DNA of 64,000 nt, taken from the NCBI GenBank assembly GCA_050948665.1, contig JBMNEH010000001.1:310001-374000 (forward strand), read 5' to 3'. Under the pieces are notes generated by a model. It saw nothing but the letters and a program-made list of their open reading frames with translations, was not told the DNA's origin and searched no databases. The position numbers were made by a program, and so were the translations under genes. Source of the DNA: JBMNEH01 sp050948665 (GTDB lineage Bacteria > Bacillota > Clostridia > Christensenellales > UMGS416). Shown piece after piece: positions 33,355-42,264 of this stretch; positions within the stretch are counted from its first letter, which is position 1, and every line of letters begins with the position of its first letter.

Positions 33355-33930
33355 TCAGCTCCGGACCTCCGGAAGGTATTTATCGATGACGGAAGCCCAA
33401 TCATTCTTGCTGCGGGCGCCGAAATAGGGCTTGTCGATGATGTTGCCGGCGTTGTCGACAAAGATGGTTTCGGGTACGACGCTGACCTGGTTTAATATGG
33501 CCTCGTAAAGGTCGGCGCCGGGCAGCAGATGGAGATATTCCGCGCCGGTGATCTGCACCAAATTCCGGGCGGTGCTGACCATATCGGAATCATGGCTGCC
33601 GTCGGAATTCTGCGGCACATCGGCAACGATGCCTACGATGCGCACACCCTTATCCGCATACTCGGCCGCCAATTCGCCCAAGGCGGGCATTTCGCTCAGG
33701 CAGGGGCCGCAGAAGGTCGCCCAGATATTGATCATGGTGAGATCATAATCGGCGAAGATGCTTTCATCGACCTCGTTCCCGTCCAGATCGACCGCCGTGA
33801 AGGAACTGAGAGTGGCAGGCCCGGCCGGCGCTCCGGGAGCCGCCGTGCCGCTTTCCGCCCGGGGCGCCGGAACACCGCAGGCGGTCAGCAACATTATAAG
33901 CGATAACGCAAGGATTGTCATTCTTTTCAT
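33355..33930 (-). CDS. TlpA/ResA-like thioredoxin lipoprotein
   Basis: This 191-residue lipoprotein (lipobox LTAC) has a short Pro/Ala linker and a thioredoxin fold. The active site is CGPC in INIWATFCGPCLSEMP and the cis-proline is in SVVPETIFVD. Outside the cytoplasmic membrane it would reduce or exchange disulfides. Electrons may come from the membrane ferredoxin and CXXC protein encoded downstream. Confidence 0.9.
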   Translation of the reverse strand: MKRMTILALSLIMLLTACGVPAPRAESGTAAPGAPAGPATLSSFTAVDLDGNEVDESIFADYDLTMINIWATFCGPCLSEMPALGELAAEYADKGVRIVGIVADVPQNSDGSHDSDMVSTARNLVQITGAEYLHLLPGADLYEAILNQVSVVPETIFVDNAGNIIDKPYFGARSKNDWASVIDKYLPEVRS

Positions 33931-33962
33931 AGCGGGTACTCCTTTCGATCCGTTGCCGGCAG

Positions 33963-34271
33963 TTATGAGAACATGGCAAGGATCTGCTGTTTCGGTCTGG
34001 CGCCGGCCATACGATTTACCACTTTCCCCTGCTTGATCACCACAAGAGTGGGGATACTGGTGACATTGAACATGGAAGCCAGCTCCCGTTGATCGTCCAC
34101 ATTGACTTTGCCCACCTTGACCGATGGCGTTTCAGCGGCGATCTCGTCTATAACCGGCCCGACCATTCTGCAGGGGCCGCACCAGCTTGCCCAGAAATCC
34201 AGAAGAACCGGCTTGTCGCTTTCCAATACTTCCTGCCGGAAATTGTTTTTTGTGATCGTTAATGCTGTCAT
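33963..34271 (-). CDS. Thioredoxin
   Basis: The 102-residue classical thioredoxin has FWASWCGPCRM as active site and IPTLVVIKQG as cis-proline loop. The start at 34271 has GGAGG upstream; an in-frame codon at 34379 would place unrelated sequence in front and overlap the ferredoxin gene. Cytoplasmic disulfide reductant, second gene of the thiol/sulfur operon. Confidence 0.92.
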   Translation of the reverse strand: MTALTITKNNFRQEVLESDKPVLLDFWASWCGPCRMVGPVIDEIAAETPSVKVGKVNVDDQRELASMFNVTSIPTLVVIKQGKVVNRMAGARPKQQILAMFS

Positions 34272-34290
34272 TATCGCATCCTCCTTGTGT

Positions 34291-34530
34291 CTATTCCAAT
34301 ACAAGCGCCCGCATGGGACAGAATCCGACACACTTTCCGCAGCGGGTGCAGGTATCCTGATCAGCGACGGGGGCCTCAAATGCGTTTTGGGTTAGAGCGC
34401 CCACCGGGCAGACGCTTACGGCCGGACAGAGATGATCCTGCGGGCAGCGGTTTTCGCGGACAATCAGCTTTCTGTCCTTGCCGTTTTTGCCAGGTGCTCT
34501 CTTTCCGTTGCCAAAGGTCATTTCCCTCAT
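34291..34530 (-). CDS. Small 4Fe-4S ferredoxin-like protein
   Basis: This 79-residue protein has a first, atypical cluster site CPQDHLCPAVSVCPVGAL and a second standard site CTRCGKCVGFCP. The start at 34530 follows AAAGGAGGC. It is the first gene of the operon ferredoxin, thioredoxin, TlpA-like, CXXC protein, membrane ferredoxin, DUF6132, CoA-disulfide reductase. It probably supplies low-potential electrons. Confidence 0.82.
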   Translation of the reverse strand: MREMTFGNGKRAPGKNGKDRKLIVRENRCPQDHLCPAVSVCPVGALTQNAFEAPVADQDTCTRCGKCVGFCPMRALVLE

Positions 34531-34688
34531 GCCTCCTTTGCCGATCTGATTCCAGTATACCGCGTCCTTCACCGGTTTTCCGTGACAATATCACGCTTTA
34601 CCTGGTTTATAAGGCAAAGAATATTCCGACGATTGTTGTTTTCCGGGGCGCCATGATGTTCGGACGGCATGCTTTTTCGAGAAAAGAC

Positions 34689-34854
34689 TTGCATATTTAA
34701 GACACTGCATTACAATGGACTTGCACCGTATGCGCCCCATCGCGGGTGAAAACGGACATCCGCAAACTGTAAAAAACGGGTGATTTGATTTCAAATCGAC
34801 CCTGGCGGGTTGCTGATTGAAGGAGAGAGCTTTCCGGGAGGGTGAAAATACAGG
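34689..34854 (+). promoter_or_regulatory. trkA promoter and leader
   Basis: TTGCAT (34689-34694), 16 bp and TACAAT (34711-34716) are followed by a leader of about 135 nt. The leader contains a hairpin GGGT-GATTTGA/TCAAATC-GACCC (34778-34802). No known riboswitch consensus, including the c-di-AMP type, is recognisable. No gene is seen in 34531-34854. Confidence 0.6.
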
Positions 34855-36291
34855 ATGAAAATTATCATTGTCGGATGCGGAAAGATCGGCTACACAATAG
34901 CAAAAGTCTTGTCCGAAAAAGCTGACATAGACGTAACGGTTGTGGATAAGGATCCCGCGGTTTTTGACCACACGGAGCCGATCGATGTCATTTTTATTAC
35001 CGGAAACGGAGCCAATGAAAAGATATTGATCGAAGCCGGGGCGAAGGAAGCGGACCTGATCGTATGCACAACGAACGCCGATGAGTTCAATGTCCTATGC
35101 TGTATTATGGCCAAGCGCCTTGGCACTAAACATGCAGTGGCAAGAGTGCGGAACCCCGAATACATGCTGGAATTCAATAGGCTTTGGAAGGACCTGGGGA
35201 TCGATATGGTCATCAACCCGGAGCGGCAGACGGCGAGAGAGATCTCAAGGATATTAAGATACCCCGCCGCGGACAAGGTGGATACCTTTGTAGACGGACG
35301 GGTGGAGCTGGTGGCGTTTAGGATATCGGAAACAGCGGAGTATTTTGTAGGCAAGAGCGTGGCTCAGCTTTTTAACAAAGAGATGGGTATCCTTCTGGCG
35401 ACCGTCGAAAGGGAGCGGGAAGCGATGATCCCGGACGGCAGTTTTGTCTTTCGGGAGGATGACATTGTCAGGATCATGGGCCGCCCATCCCAGATCATGA
35501 AATTCCTTGTGCAGATACAAAGAAGACCGAAGAAAACACAGGAGGTCATGGTCATAGGCGGCGGCAAGATTACCCATTATCTGGCGGAGCTTTTGGGTAG
35601 GCATACGGCGAGAACGAATCTGAAAATCATCGAAAAGGACCGGGAAAAATGCATCGCGCTGAGCGAGGCGTTATCCTCTTCCGCCGCCCTTGAACGCCGC
35701 TGCCTGTTTCTCCACGGGGACGGCGGTAATGAGGAACTCCTCAACGCCGAGGGCATCGACAGGATGGACGCTTTCATATGCCTGACGGACAGGGATGAGG
35801 AGAATGTCTTCATCTCCCTGTATGCCCTGCGCAAGGGTGTCAAGAAAGTAATTACGAAAATAAGCCACATTCAACCGAGCATGGCGGAGAACCTGGGGCT
35901 GGGGAATATGATCATGCCGCAAAATATCACGGCGAAAACTGTTTCCCGGTATGTTGACGGGCTGACCGGAGCGATCGGCAGCAATATTCTGACGATGCAC
36001 AGGATCTTTACCGGCGGGGACAGAAGCGTAGAGGCAATGGAATTCCAGGTGCATAAAAAAGCGAGGTGCATCGACACTCCTCTGAAAGATCTGAGACTGA
36101 AAAAAGGGATATTGATCGGCTGTATAAGCAGGGACGCGGAAATCATCATTCCGTCGGGCGGAACAGAGATCCGTATCGGCGACAGTGTCATTGTCATATC
36201 CAAAGGTCATGAGATTCGTGAGCTGGACGATATATTGGCAAACCCTATCGATATGTTGGCGGACGCTTTACGACACGGACAAGAGGGCTGA
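34855..36291 (+). CDS. trkA: Trk potassium uptake regulatory subunit TrkA
   Basis: The 478-residue protein is a duplicated RCK module. Its first Rossmann domain starts MKIIIVGCGKIGYTIAKVLSE (1-21, NAD site) and continues TGNGANEKIL; the first TrkA-C lies at about 140-225. The second Rossmann domain starts at about 233 (VMVIGGGKITHYLAELL) and ends in a second TrkA-C domain. It gates the TrkH channel in response to nucleotides. TrkH follows after six bases. Confidence 0.94.
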   Translation: MKIIIVGCGKIGYTIAKVLSEKADIDVTVVDKDPAVFDHTEPIDVIFITGNGANEKILIEAGAKEADLIVCTTNADEFNVLCCIMAKRLGTKHAVARVRNPEYMLEFNRLWKDLGIDMVINPERQTAREISRILRYPAADKVDTFVDGRVELVAFRISETAEYFVGKSVAQLFNKEMGILLATVEREREAMIPDGSFVFREDDIVRIMGRPSQIMKFLVQIQRRPKKTQEVMVIGGGKITHYLAELLGRHTARTNLKIIEKDREKCIALSEALSSSAALERRCLFLHGDGGNEELLNAEGIDRMDAFICLTDRDEENVFISLYALRKGVKKVITKISHIQPSMAENLGLGNMIMPQNITAKTVSRYVDGLTGAIGSNILTMHRIFTGGDRSVEAMEFQVHKKARCIDTPLKDLRLKKGILIGCISRDAEIIIPSGGTEIRIGDSVIVISKGHEIRELDDILANPIDMLADALRHGQEG

Positions 36292-36297
36292 TGAATC

Positions 36298-37740
36298 ATG
36301 AATTACAGGCTGATTCTCAGGATGATCGGGAGAGTGCTGGGCATAGAAGCGGTTTTCATGATCTTTCCGCTGATCGTTTCCTTCATTTACGGCAGCGGAG
36401 ATCACATGGCTTTCCTGTGGTCCATTCTCATATCAGCGGGAGCGGGAACGTTGCTCGCGCTATTAAAGCCCAAGGACCAGAATATCAGAACGAGGGACGC
36501 TTTCATCGTCGCCGGCTCCTCATGGATACTGCTCTCCCTCTTCGGAGCGCTGCCGTTTCTCTTTTCGGGGTATTTCGGGAATTTTATCGACTGCGTTTTT
36601 GAATCGGCATCGGGATTTACTACTACCGGCGCATCCGTTTTGAAGAACGTGGAAGCGCTGCCCAAGGGCATCCTGTTCTGGAGGAGTTTTTCCCATTGGA
36701 TCGGCGGAATGGGGGTGCTGATGTTTATCATGGCAGTCATGCCCTCGATAAACGCTTCGTCGGTTAATTTGCTGAGAGCCGAAAGCACGGGGCCGTCGCC
36801 GGATAAAATCGTCCCCAAGATACGCGAAACCGCCAGGATCATGTATTTGATTTATCTGGTGATGAGTGTTTTACTGGCGGGGCTTCTTTTGGCGACCGGG
36901 ATGCCGCTTTTTGATTCTCTGGTCAACACCTTTTCGGTGGCGGGAACGGGCGGATTTTCGGTTTTGAACACAAGCGTCGGGGGATACAATAACCTTGCCG
37001 CCGAGGTGATCATGACTGTCTTTATGTTCTTATTCGGCGTCAATTTCTCATTATACTTCCTCCTGATCGGCAAAAAGTACAGCAGATTTTTTAAAGATAA
37101 TGAACTGATTGTTTATTTCGGAGTTGTTGTAACAGCGATATTGATCATCGCGGTCAATATAGCGGGAATGTATGGCGGGTTTTGGGGAGGGCTGCGCCAT
37201 GCCTCATTTCAGGTTTCATCCATTATATCGACAACGGGATTCGCCACTACGGATTTCAACCTTTGGCCGGCTTTAAGCCAGATGATACTGGCTTCTCTCA
37301 TGGTTACGGGATGCAGCGCCGGCTCCACCGGCGGCGGGTTAAAGTTGATCCGGATCATTATCCTGGTGAAAGCCGCTTTGGTTGAACTGGGGAAAATATT
37401 CCATCCCGAAAGCGTCAAGGCCGTGACGGTAAACGGGAAGAGGGTCAGTAATGAAATGGTGCTGAAAGCAGCCCTGTTCTTCTTTATTTACTTCGCGGTT
37501 TTTCTTGTTTCGACACTGTTGGTAAGCATTGACGGCAAGGATATGGTTTCCAACGCAACGGCGGTCATCGCCACATTAAGCAATATCGGCCCCGGGCTGG
37601 GGATAGTGGGGCCTGCGGGAAACTACACCGCGTTTTCCGGATTTTCCAAGGCGGTGCTTACATTTTGCATGATTGCGGGTCGACTGGAGTTTTACCCGCT
37701 GCTGGTGTTGTTTGTGCCGTCGGTATGGAGGAGGAGCTGA
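36298..37740 (+). CDS. trkH: Trk potassium uptake channel TrkH
   Basis: This 480-residue membrane protein has four pore repeats. Selectivity-filter-like segments are visible as SASGFTTTGASV, VAGTGGFSVLN, STTGFATTDFN and a fourth, SNIGPGLGIVG. It conducts K+ into the cell with TrkA. Cotranscribed with trkA and followed by a strong terminator. Confidence 0.94.
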   Translation: MNYRLILRMIGRVLGIEAVFMIFPLIVSFIYGSGDHMAFLWSILISAGAGTLLALLKPKDQNIRTRDAFIVAGSSWILLSLFGALPFLFSGYFGNFIDCVFESASGFTTTGASVLKNVEALPKGILFWRSFSHWIGGMGVLMFIMAVMPSINASSVNLLRAESTGPSPDKIVPKIRETARIMYLIYLVMSVLLAGLLLATGMPLFDSLVNTFSVAGTGGFSVLNTSVGGYNNLAAEVIMTVFMFLFGVNFSLYFLLIGKKYSRFFKDNELIVYFGVVVTAILIIAVNIAGMYGGFWGGLRHASFQVSSIISTTGFATTDFNLWPALSQMILASLMVTGCSAGSTGGGLKLIRIIILVKAALVELGKIFHPESVKAVTVNGKRVSNEMVLKAALFFFIYFAVFLVSTLLVSIDGKDMVSNATAVIATLSNIGPGLGIVGPAGNYTAFSGFSKAVLTFCMIAGRLEFYPLLVLFVPSVWRRS

Positions 37741-37754
37741 CACGGCAAGAAAAG

Positions 37755-37780
37755 AAACCGCCCCGGAGGGGGGCGGTTTT
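37755..37780 (+). terminator. Terminator of the trkAH operon
   Basis: AAACCGCCCC/GGGGCGGTTT stem with a short loop, followed by TA-rich sequence. Confidence 0.88.
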
Positions 37781-37931
37781 ATTGTATGGATTTATACGGA
37801 ACGAAGGACGGGGGAACGGGAAAGGAGGGGCGCGTCTTATTCCGCTGCGCCTGCCTTGCCGCGCAAAACATTCCTCCTTCGGGAAGCGAGAGGAAGGACG
37901 AGGGAATGGTTCGATCACCCTGCTGTTTTGA

Positions 37932-37960
37932 TTGAAATGTAATGACTTCGCCGTTATAAT
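37932..37960 (+). promoter_or_regulatory. Promoter of the AAC(3)-like gene
   Basis: TTGAAA (37932-37937), 17 bp and TATAAT (37955-37960), 32 bases upstream of the start. Confidence 0.82.
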
Positions 37961-37992
37961 AGGGAGCGGCAAAACATGAGTTGAGGTAAAGC

Positions 37993-38772
37993 ATGATCAC
38001 AAAGAAGGATGTATTTGATTTTCTTGAGGATTGCGGCATAGAGCGGGATGACAAGGTGACAATTCACTGTTCGCTTAGGGCGATCGGCAAGATAGAAAAC
38101 GGCGCCGATGGCCTGATCGACGCGTTTTGCGCGTATCTTTCGGACGGGCTTTTTATCGTTCCTACCCATACATGGGCCAACGTAAACAAGGACAATCCGT
38201 TTTACGATGTGCATACCACCGAACCCTGTATAGGAACACTGCCGAGGATCGCGGCATTACGGCCGGATGGATTCCGTTCCCTTCATCCGACGCATTCGGT
38301 GACTGCGTTCGGGAAAGGCGCGGCTGATTATATAAAGGGAGAGGAAAAATCGGCAACGCCCGCGCCGGTCAGCGGCTGTCTGAACAGGCTGTATGAGGAA
38401 GACGGGAAAATCCTTATGATCGGCGTGGGACATGAGAGAAACACCTACCTTCATGCCGTGGATGAGCGGCTGCAAATACCGAACAGATTGAATCCCGAGA
38501 CTTTTGAGATCACTATCAAGGATCATGAGGGAAACACCCTGACCTCGCCTCCCTATCACTCCCATATCGGCGGCGATGTCTCCCGGTTTTATCCGAATTA
38601 CAAGGAGGCTTTCGCATACACGGGAGCGGTCACCTATGCGCGGCTGGGCAACGCGTTGGTGTACAACTGCAGCGCGAGGAAGATGACGGAGACGGCGCGA
38701 ATGATATGGGAAAAAGCCGACAGGGACCTTTTCACAGCCCACGAACCTATACCTATGGAGTATTACAGATAA
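37993..38772 (+). CDS. AAC(3)-family N-acetyltransferase (YokD-like)
   Basis: The 259-residue protein matches the antibiotic acetyltransferase family. The pattern is VTIHCSLRAIGKI near the N-terminus, then FIVPTHTW, LHPTHSVTAFGKGA (the catalytic-type His) and GVGHERNTYLHAVDE. Members acetylate aminoglycosides or, as in YokD/FrbF, other amines using acetyl-CoA. Resistance cannot be concluded from sequence. Own promoter and terminator. Confidence 0.87.
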   Translation: MITKKDVFDFLEDCGIERDDKVTIHCSLRAIGKIENGADGLIDAFCAYLSDGLFIVPTHTWANVNKDNPFYDVHTTEPCIGTLPRIAALRPDGFRSLHPTHSVTAFGKGAADYIKGEEKSATPAPVSGCLNRLYEEDGKILMIGVGHERNTYLHAVDERLQIPNRLNPETFEITIKDHEGNTLTSPPYHSHIGGDVSRFYPNYKEAFAYTGAVTYARLGNALVYNCSARKMTETARMIWEKADRDLFTAHEPIPMEYYR

Positions 38773-38843
38773 ATTCCGGATCCCGGTCATCGCGGCCGGA
38801 AGGTCTTTGCCGGAGAGGGTTGCCGGAGGAGAAGAAAAGCTAT

Positions 38844-38872
38844 AAAAAACCGCCCCGCGGGGGCGGCTTTTT
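38844..38872 (+). terminator. Terminator of the AAC(3)-like gene
   Basis: CCGCCCC/GGGGCGG stem with A-rich left and T-rich right flanks. Confidence 0.88.
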
Positions 38873-38969
38873 ATAAGCGGAAGATCGCAAAATGAGGGGG
38901 AGGTGTAACGGGGACCGCATATTTTTCCCTGCCGGCACGGTTTTACATGCCCCCGTTTTTTTGCACGTA

Positions 38970-39971
38970 TCAGATAAACGGCCGCCTGTCGAGAACCGAT
39001 TTCAGCGGCCTGGTCGATACCAGCTCTCCCGGGAGAGCGAGCTGAAGCTCCGCGATGGCGCAGGTCATGCCAAAGAGCATATGCAGATCGTTGAAGCCGT
39101 CGTGGCGCGGATAGTCAAGGCTTTCGAGATAGTCCAGAAACTCTCCGGCGAATTCCCGCAGCAACCTGCGGCTCTCCCGGAAGCGGTAACCCGTCTGAGA
39201 GGCGGCGCGGTTCAGCGCATAGACCCAATCTATCTCACAGAAGCCTATCATTTTACCGAAATCGGTGGAAAAATCGCGGTCCCGGTACAACCGGATCGCC
39301 GTATCCACCAGGGTTTCCGCGTGGGGGAAGGGGCGGCGGGAATGTGTATAGTTAAACATATAGTGGAACCAGCCGTAAAGATGGCGGTCCTCCGCGCAGC
39401 CCCGGGAGTCAATGGCTCCCCTCCGGCTGACGCCGTACTTTTCGTCGCAGTTGGCGTCGAGCCAGCCGAAATAGTCATTCTGCCACCGGAGGGAGGCCGC
39501 GTCGGTGTTCATCAGCGCCGCGTATATGCCGGCGCCTTTATGGGCCTCCGGCCAGGCGTTGTTTTCCCAGTCCAGCGATTCCAGCAGAGCGTAAAGACCC
39601 TCACGGGTCAGGAACTTGTCGTACGCGCGGATCGGATAGAGGGGCCGGGCGTCAAAAAGCTCGAGGGCCGCCGTGCAGTGGGCGGTCGAGTGCATGAAAT
39701 GATGGGTCGGTTCGGAAAAGAGCCCCGTTTCAGGGGTTTGAAAGGACTGAAGCTTTCTGACAAACGCTTTTCGTTCGGCACCGGAGGAAGGAAAGCGGCC
39801 GATGGTGTATAAGATATTCGCGGCATCCGCGCAGCCGTATTCGCTGGGCGCCAGGTTCCGGCTGCCTGTCTCATCCTGCCAAAGCCAACGCGCGTACTCC
39901 CCATCGGCAATACGGTGACTCTCGACGGCGGAGAATACAGCCGCTATAAGTTCGTCAATGTTTCGTTTCAT
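38970..39971 (-). CDS. Unknown protein, probably an alpha/alpha-barrel
   Basis: This 333-residue soluble protein has many Trp, Tyr and His. Recurrent helical pieces are seen, such as YARWLWQDETGSR, EPTHHFMHSTAHCTAALEL, NYFGWLDANCDEKYG-like stretches and DGFNDLHMLFGMTCAIAEL. The repeat character recalls six-hairpin or terpenoid-cyclase-like alpha/alpha barrels, but I recognise no named family. The start at 39971 follows GAGG; a near-consensus promoter lies upstream. Possibly a glycan-related enzyme given the carbohydrate operon next door; unproven. Confidence 0.75.
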   Translation of the reverse strand: MKRNIDELIAAVFSAVESHRIADGEYARWLWQDETGSRNLAPSEYGCADAANILYTIGRFPSSGAERKAFVRKLQSFQTPETGLFSEPTHHFMHSTAHCTAALELFDARPLYPIRAYDKFLTREGLYALLESLDWENNAWPEAHKGAGIYAALMNTDAASLRWQNDYFGWLDANCDEKYGVSRRGAIDSRGCAEDRHLYGWFHYMFNYTHSRRPFPHAETLVDTAIRLYRDRDFSTDFGKMIGFCEIDWVYALNRAASQTGYRFRESRRLLREFAGEFLDYLESLDYPRHDGFNDLHMLFGMTCAIAELQLALPGELVSTRPLKSVLDRRPFI

Positions 39972-39999
39972 ATAAACCTCGTTTGTGTTTGATGGGTGT

Positions 40000-40028
40000 A
40001 TTATAATAGGGACGGGAGAATATGGCAA
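40000..40028 (-). promoter_or_regulatory. Promoter of the unknown gene at 39 kb
   Basis: On the minus strand TTGCCA (40028-40023), 17 bp and TATAAT (40005-40000). Confidence 0.8.
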
Positions 40029-40086
40029 GAAGGGGCGCGCAACGGGGGAGGAGGACCGCGTTGCCGGGCATAATGCTACATAAGAA

Positions 40087-40127
40087 CGGCCGCGCCGCAG
40101 GATTTTACCCGCGGCGCGGCCGTTTTT
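40087..40127. terminator. Terminator-like hairpin after the carbohydrate operon
   Basis: A 12-bp perfect stem CGGCCGCGCCGC/GCGGCGCGGCCG flanked on the right by TTTTT. It sits 68 bases past the stop of the last minus-strand gene (40195). Confidence 0.75.
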
Positions 40128-40194
40128 GATTTGGAGGAATACAACGGATTTTTCAGCAATCCGGGATGGAACACCTCCAGGGGAAGGGGATGGC

Positions 40195-41013
40195 CTATTC
40201 GATGAAGCCGGTTTCCTTCATGTTGTAATAGGCGGCGGTAAGGGATTCCATGGGGGTGAGGTGGCGCTGGACGTCCTGCTCTACCACGGCCCAGCCGATG
40301 CCCTGGGCGTCGGCTTCCGCCAACACCCCGGGAAGATCCAGCTTACCGGTGCCAAGAGTGGTGAACACATCCTTGAAGTTGGTGAAGGGGGAGATGATGC
40401 CGTAGGCGGTATCCAGATCGTAGAAATCCTTCAGATGGATACAGGGCATACGGCCGGCCAGACGACGCATGATCTTTACGGGATCCTGCTTGCCGACGGT
40501 GACCCAGCCGGTATCCAGGTCAAAGCACAGCCGGGGGTCGACCTTCAGCAGCATGTGGTCAAAGGCGGATACCCCCTGATGGTAGACGGTGAACTCCTGG
40601 AAATGGTTGTGGTAGCAGAGCTTGATGCCCTCTTCCGCCAGAACCGGGATCACCTTGTTCATGACGTCAAAATCCGCCATCATTTCATCATAGGTGCCGG
40701 GCTTTTCATTGCCGCGGCCGAAGCTGGCGATGATTGAGCTGCCCCAGAGGGTCACCCGGTCCACCCGGTTGGCCTTTGCCCTGGAGATCAGATCCGGCAG
40801 CTGCTCCTCCATTTTCTGCAGGGGGCCGGCGCTGACGGTCAGCGGCTGTACGCCCAGATCCAGCATACGATTGAGATTGTCCTCCACGCTGCCTCCGAGC
40901 CTGGGGGAAATCTCACTGTCCATCCCCCGGTAGCCCAGCTTGCCCAGCTGTTCCACGGAGGCCCAGAAATCCATTTCCTTGTTGATAAAGCCTATCCAGC
41001 CTGCTTTAATCAT
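40195..41013 (-). CDS. Sugar phosphate isomerase/epimerase (TIM barrel)
   Basis: The 272-residue xylose-isomerase-like TIM barrel shows metal-ligand motifs YHNHFQEF, CFDLDTGW, CIHLKDFYD and VVEQD. Such proteins isomerise keto-sugars or inositol derivatives. It ends a three-gene operon with a Gfo/Idh/MocA oxidoreductase and a glycosidase, a usual combination for catabolism of an unusual sugar or inositol. Confidence 0.9.
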   Translation of the reverse strand: MIKAGWIGFINKEMDFWASVEQLGKLGYRGMDSEISPRLGGSVEDNLNRMLDLGVQPLTVSAGPLQKMEEQLPDLISRAKANRVDRVTLWGSSIIASFGRGNEKPGTYDEMMADFDVMNKVIPVLAEEGIKLCYHNHFQEFTVYHQGVSAFDHMLLKVDPRLCFDLDTGWVTVGKQDPVKIMRRLAGRMPCIHLKDFYDLDTAYGIISPFTNFKDVFTTLGTGKLDLPGVLAEADAQGIGWAVVEQDVQRHLTPMESLTAAYYNMKETGFIE

Positions 41014-41027
41014 GATATTCTCCTTAC

Positions 41028-42251
41028 TCAGTCGTCCAGTACGCCTTCGGCGGCGCCGCCGACGAAGCCGGCGCGCAGGGGCTTGGGCTGTACCATCTTG
41101 GTGGTCATATTGTAGACGATGCCCTCCTCACAGGACTTTTCGGTGCCGTAGATGATCTCCATCGCCGAGAGGCCCATTTCGGCGGAGCAGCGATGGGGAC
41201 GGTTGTTGGTGATGGCGTAGGCCAGGTCAGCCACGCCGATGCCGCGGCGGGAATCCTGCCAGGCGAGCTTCTCCAGCTCCGCCCTGTCACCGGCGGCCCG
41301 GGCGGCGGCAACTTCGGCGGAACGGTCGACACGGTTGCCGGGGTTGTACCAATGGGTCAGGGGGATCTCCATAAACTTGTTGGAGCCGCTGCGGGAGAAC
41401 AGCAGGGGCCCGGAGTAGTTGTTGGGATCGGGCACGATGAGGCAACCGTCGGTGCCGTAGATCTCCACCCGGGGGGTTTCCCCGTAGATCTCGCCGGAAA
41501 CGGTCAGATTGCCGATGACGCCGGATTCAAACTCCAGGGCGGTGGTCATGGTGGTGGGCTGCTCGGGAATGTAGACCTCGCCGTAGCGGGGGTGGGCCAC
41601 ATTCATGAAGGGCTGGGGCACCTTTACGCCGAAGCCGGAGAGGCGTTTGACCGGGCCCAGCAACGCCAGCAGCGCGTGGGAATAATAACCGCCCATGTCG
41701 TAGGGGATGGCGGAGCCGTGGGCATACATGCCGCCGGGGCGGTTGGGACCGAACTCATAGGGGCCCTGGTTCTTATAGCCGCGGAGGATCAATGCTTGGC
41801 CGGTAATGACCTTGCCGATGTAGCCGTCCTTGATGAGCTTGAGGGCAGTCTGGATAGCGCCGCCCAGGAAGGTATCCGGCGCGCAGCTGAGGCGGAGGCC
41901 CTTGGCCTTTGCCAGGTCGTAGAGCTTCTTACCATCCTCAAAGTTCTCGGCCAGCATCTTCTCGGTATGGACGTGCTTGCCGGCTTCCAGCGCCTGGCGG
42001 GTCACTTCATAGTGAGAGATGGGGTAGGTGGTGTTGACGACGATTTGGATCTCCGGGTCGTTGAAGATCTCCTCATTGGTCATCTGCCGGATGTTGAACT
42101 GTTCGGCGCGCCGAGCGGATTTCTCCGGTACGATGTCAGAACAGCCCACCACATCCAATATGTGAAAGTTCTGGGTCATGTTCTGCAGGTAGGTGTAGCT
42201 GATCGCGCCGGAACCGATAAGTCCGACCTTGATGGGTTTGATTGCAGGCAT
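41028..42251 (-). CDS. Gfo/Idh/MocA family oxidoreductase
   Basis: This 407-residue NAD(P)-dependent sugar oxidoreductase begins with the Rossmann motif KVGLIGSGAISYTYL (7-21). It contains the EKMLA segment with the catalytic-type lysine (HVHTEKMLAENF). A beta-sheet domain follows. It lies 14 bases from each neighbour, so operon membership is clear. Likely oxidises or reduces a sugar released by the upstream glycosidase. Confidence 0.92.
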   Translation of the reverse strand: MPAIKPIKVGLIGSGAISYTYLQNMTQNFHILDVVGCSDIVPEKSARRAEQFNIRQMTNEEIFNDPEIQIVVNTTYPISHYEVTRQALEAGKHVHTEKMLAENFEDGKKLYDLAKAKGLRLSCAPDTFLGGAIQTALKLIKDGYIGKVITGQALILRGYKNQGPYEFGPNRPGGMYAHGSAIPYDMGGYYSHALLALLGPVKRLSGFGVKVPQPFMNVAHPRYGEVYIPEQPTTMTTALEFESGVIGNLTVSGEIYGETPRVEIYGTDGCLIVPDPNNYSGPLLFSRSGSNKFMEIPLTHWYNPGNRVDRSAEVAAARAAGDRAELEKLAWQDSRRGIGVADLAYAITNNRPHRCSAEMGLSAMEIIYGTEKSCEEGIVYNMTTKMVQPKPLRAGFVGGAAEGVLDD

Positions 42252-42264
42252 AGTGTTTCCTCCT

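Noticed and set aside
34717..34854. c-di-AMP (ydaO-type) riboswitch before trkA
   Set aside because: A K+ transporter leader is a good place for one, but the conserved ydaO sequence blocks are not visible.
37993..38772. Call as an aminoglycoside resistance gene
   Set aside because: The AAC(3) superfamily includes many members with other substrates; sequence alone does not show resistance.
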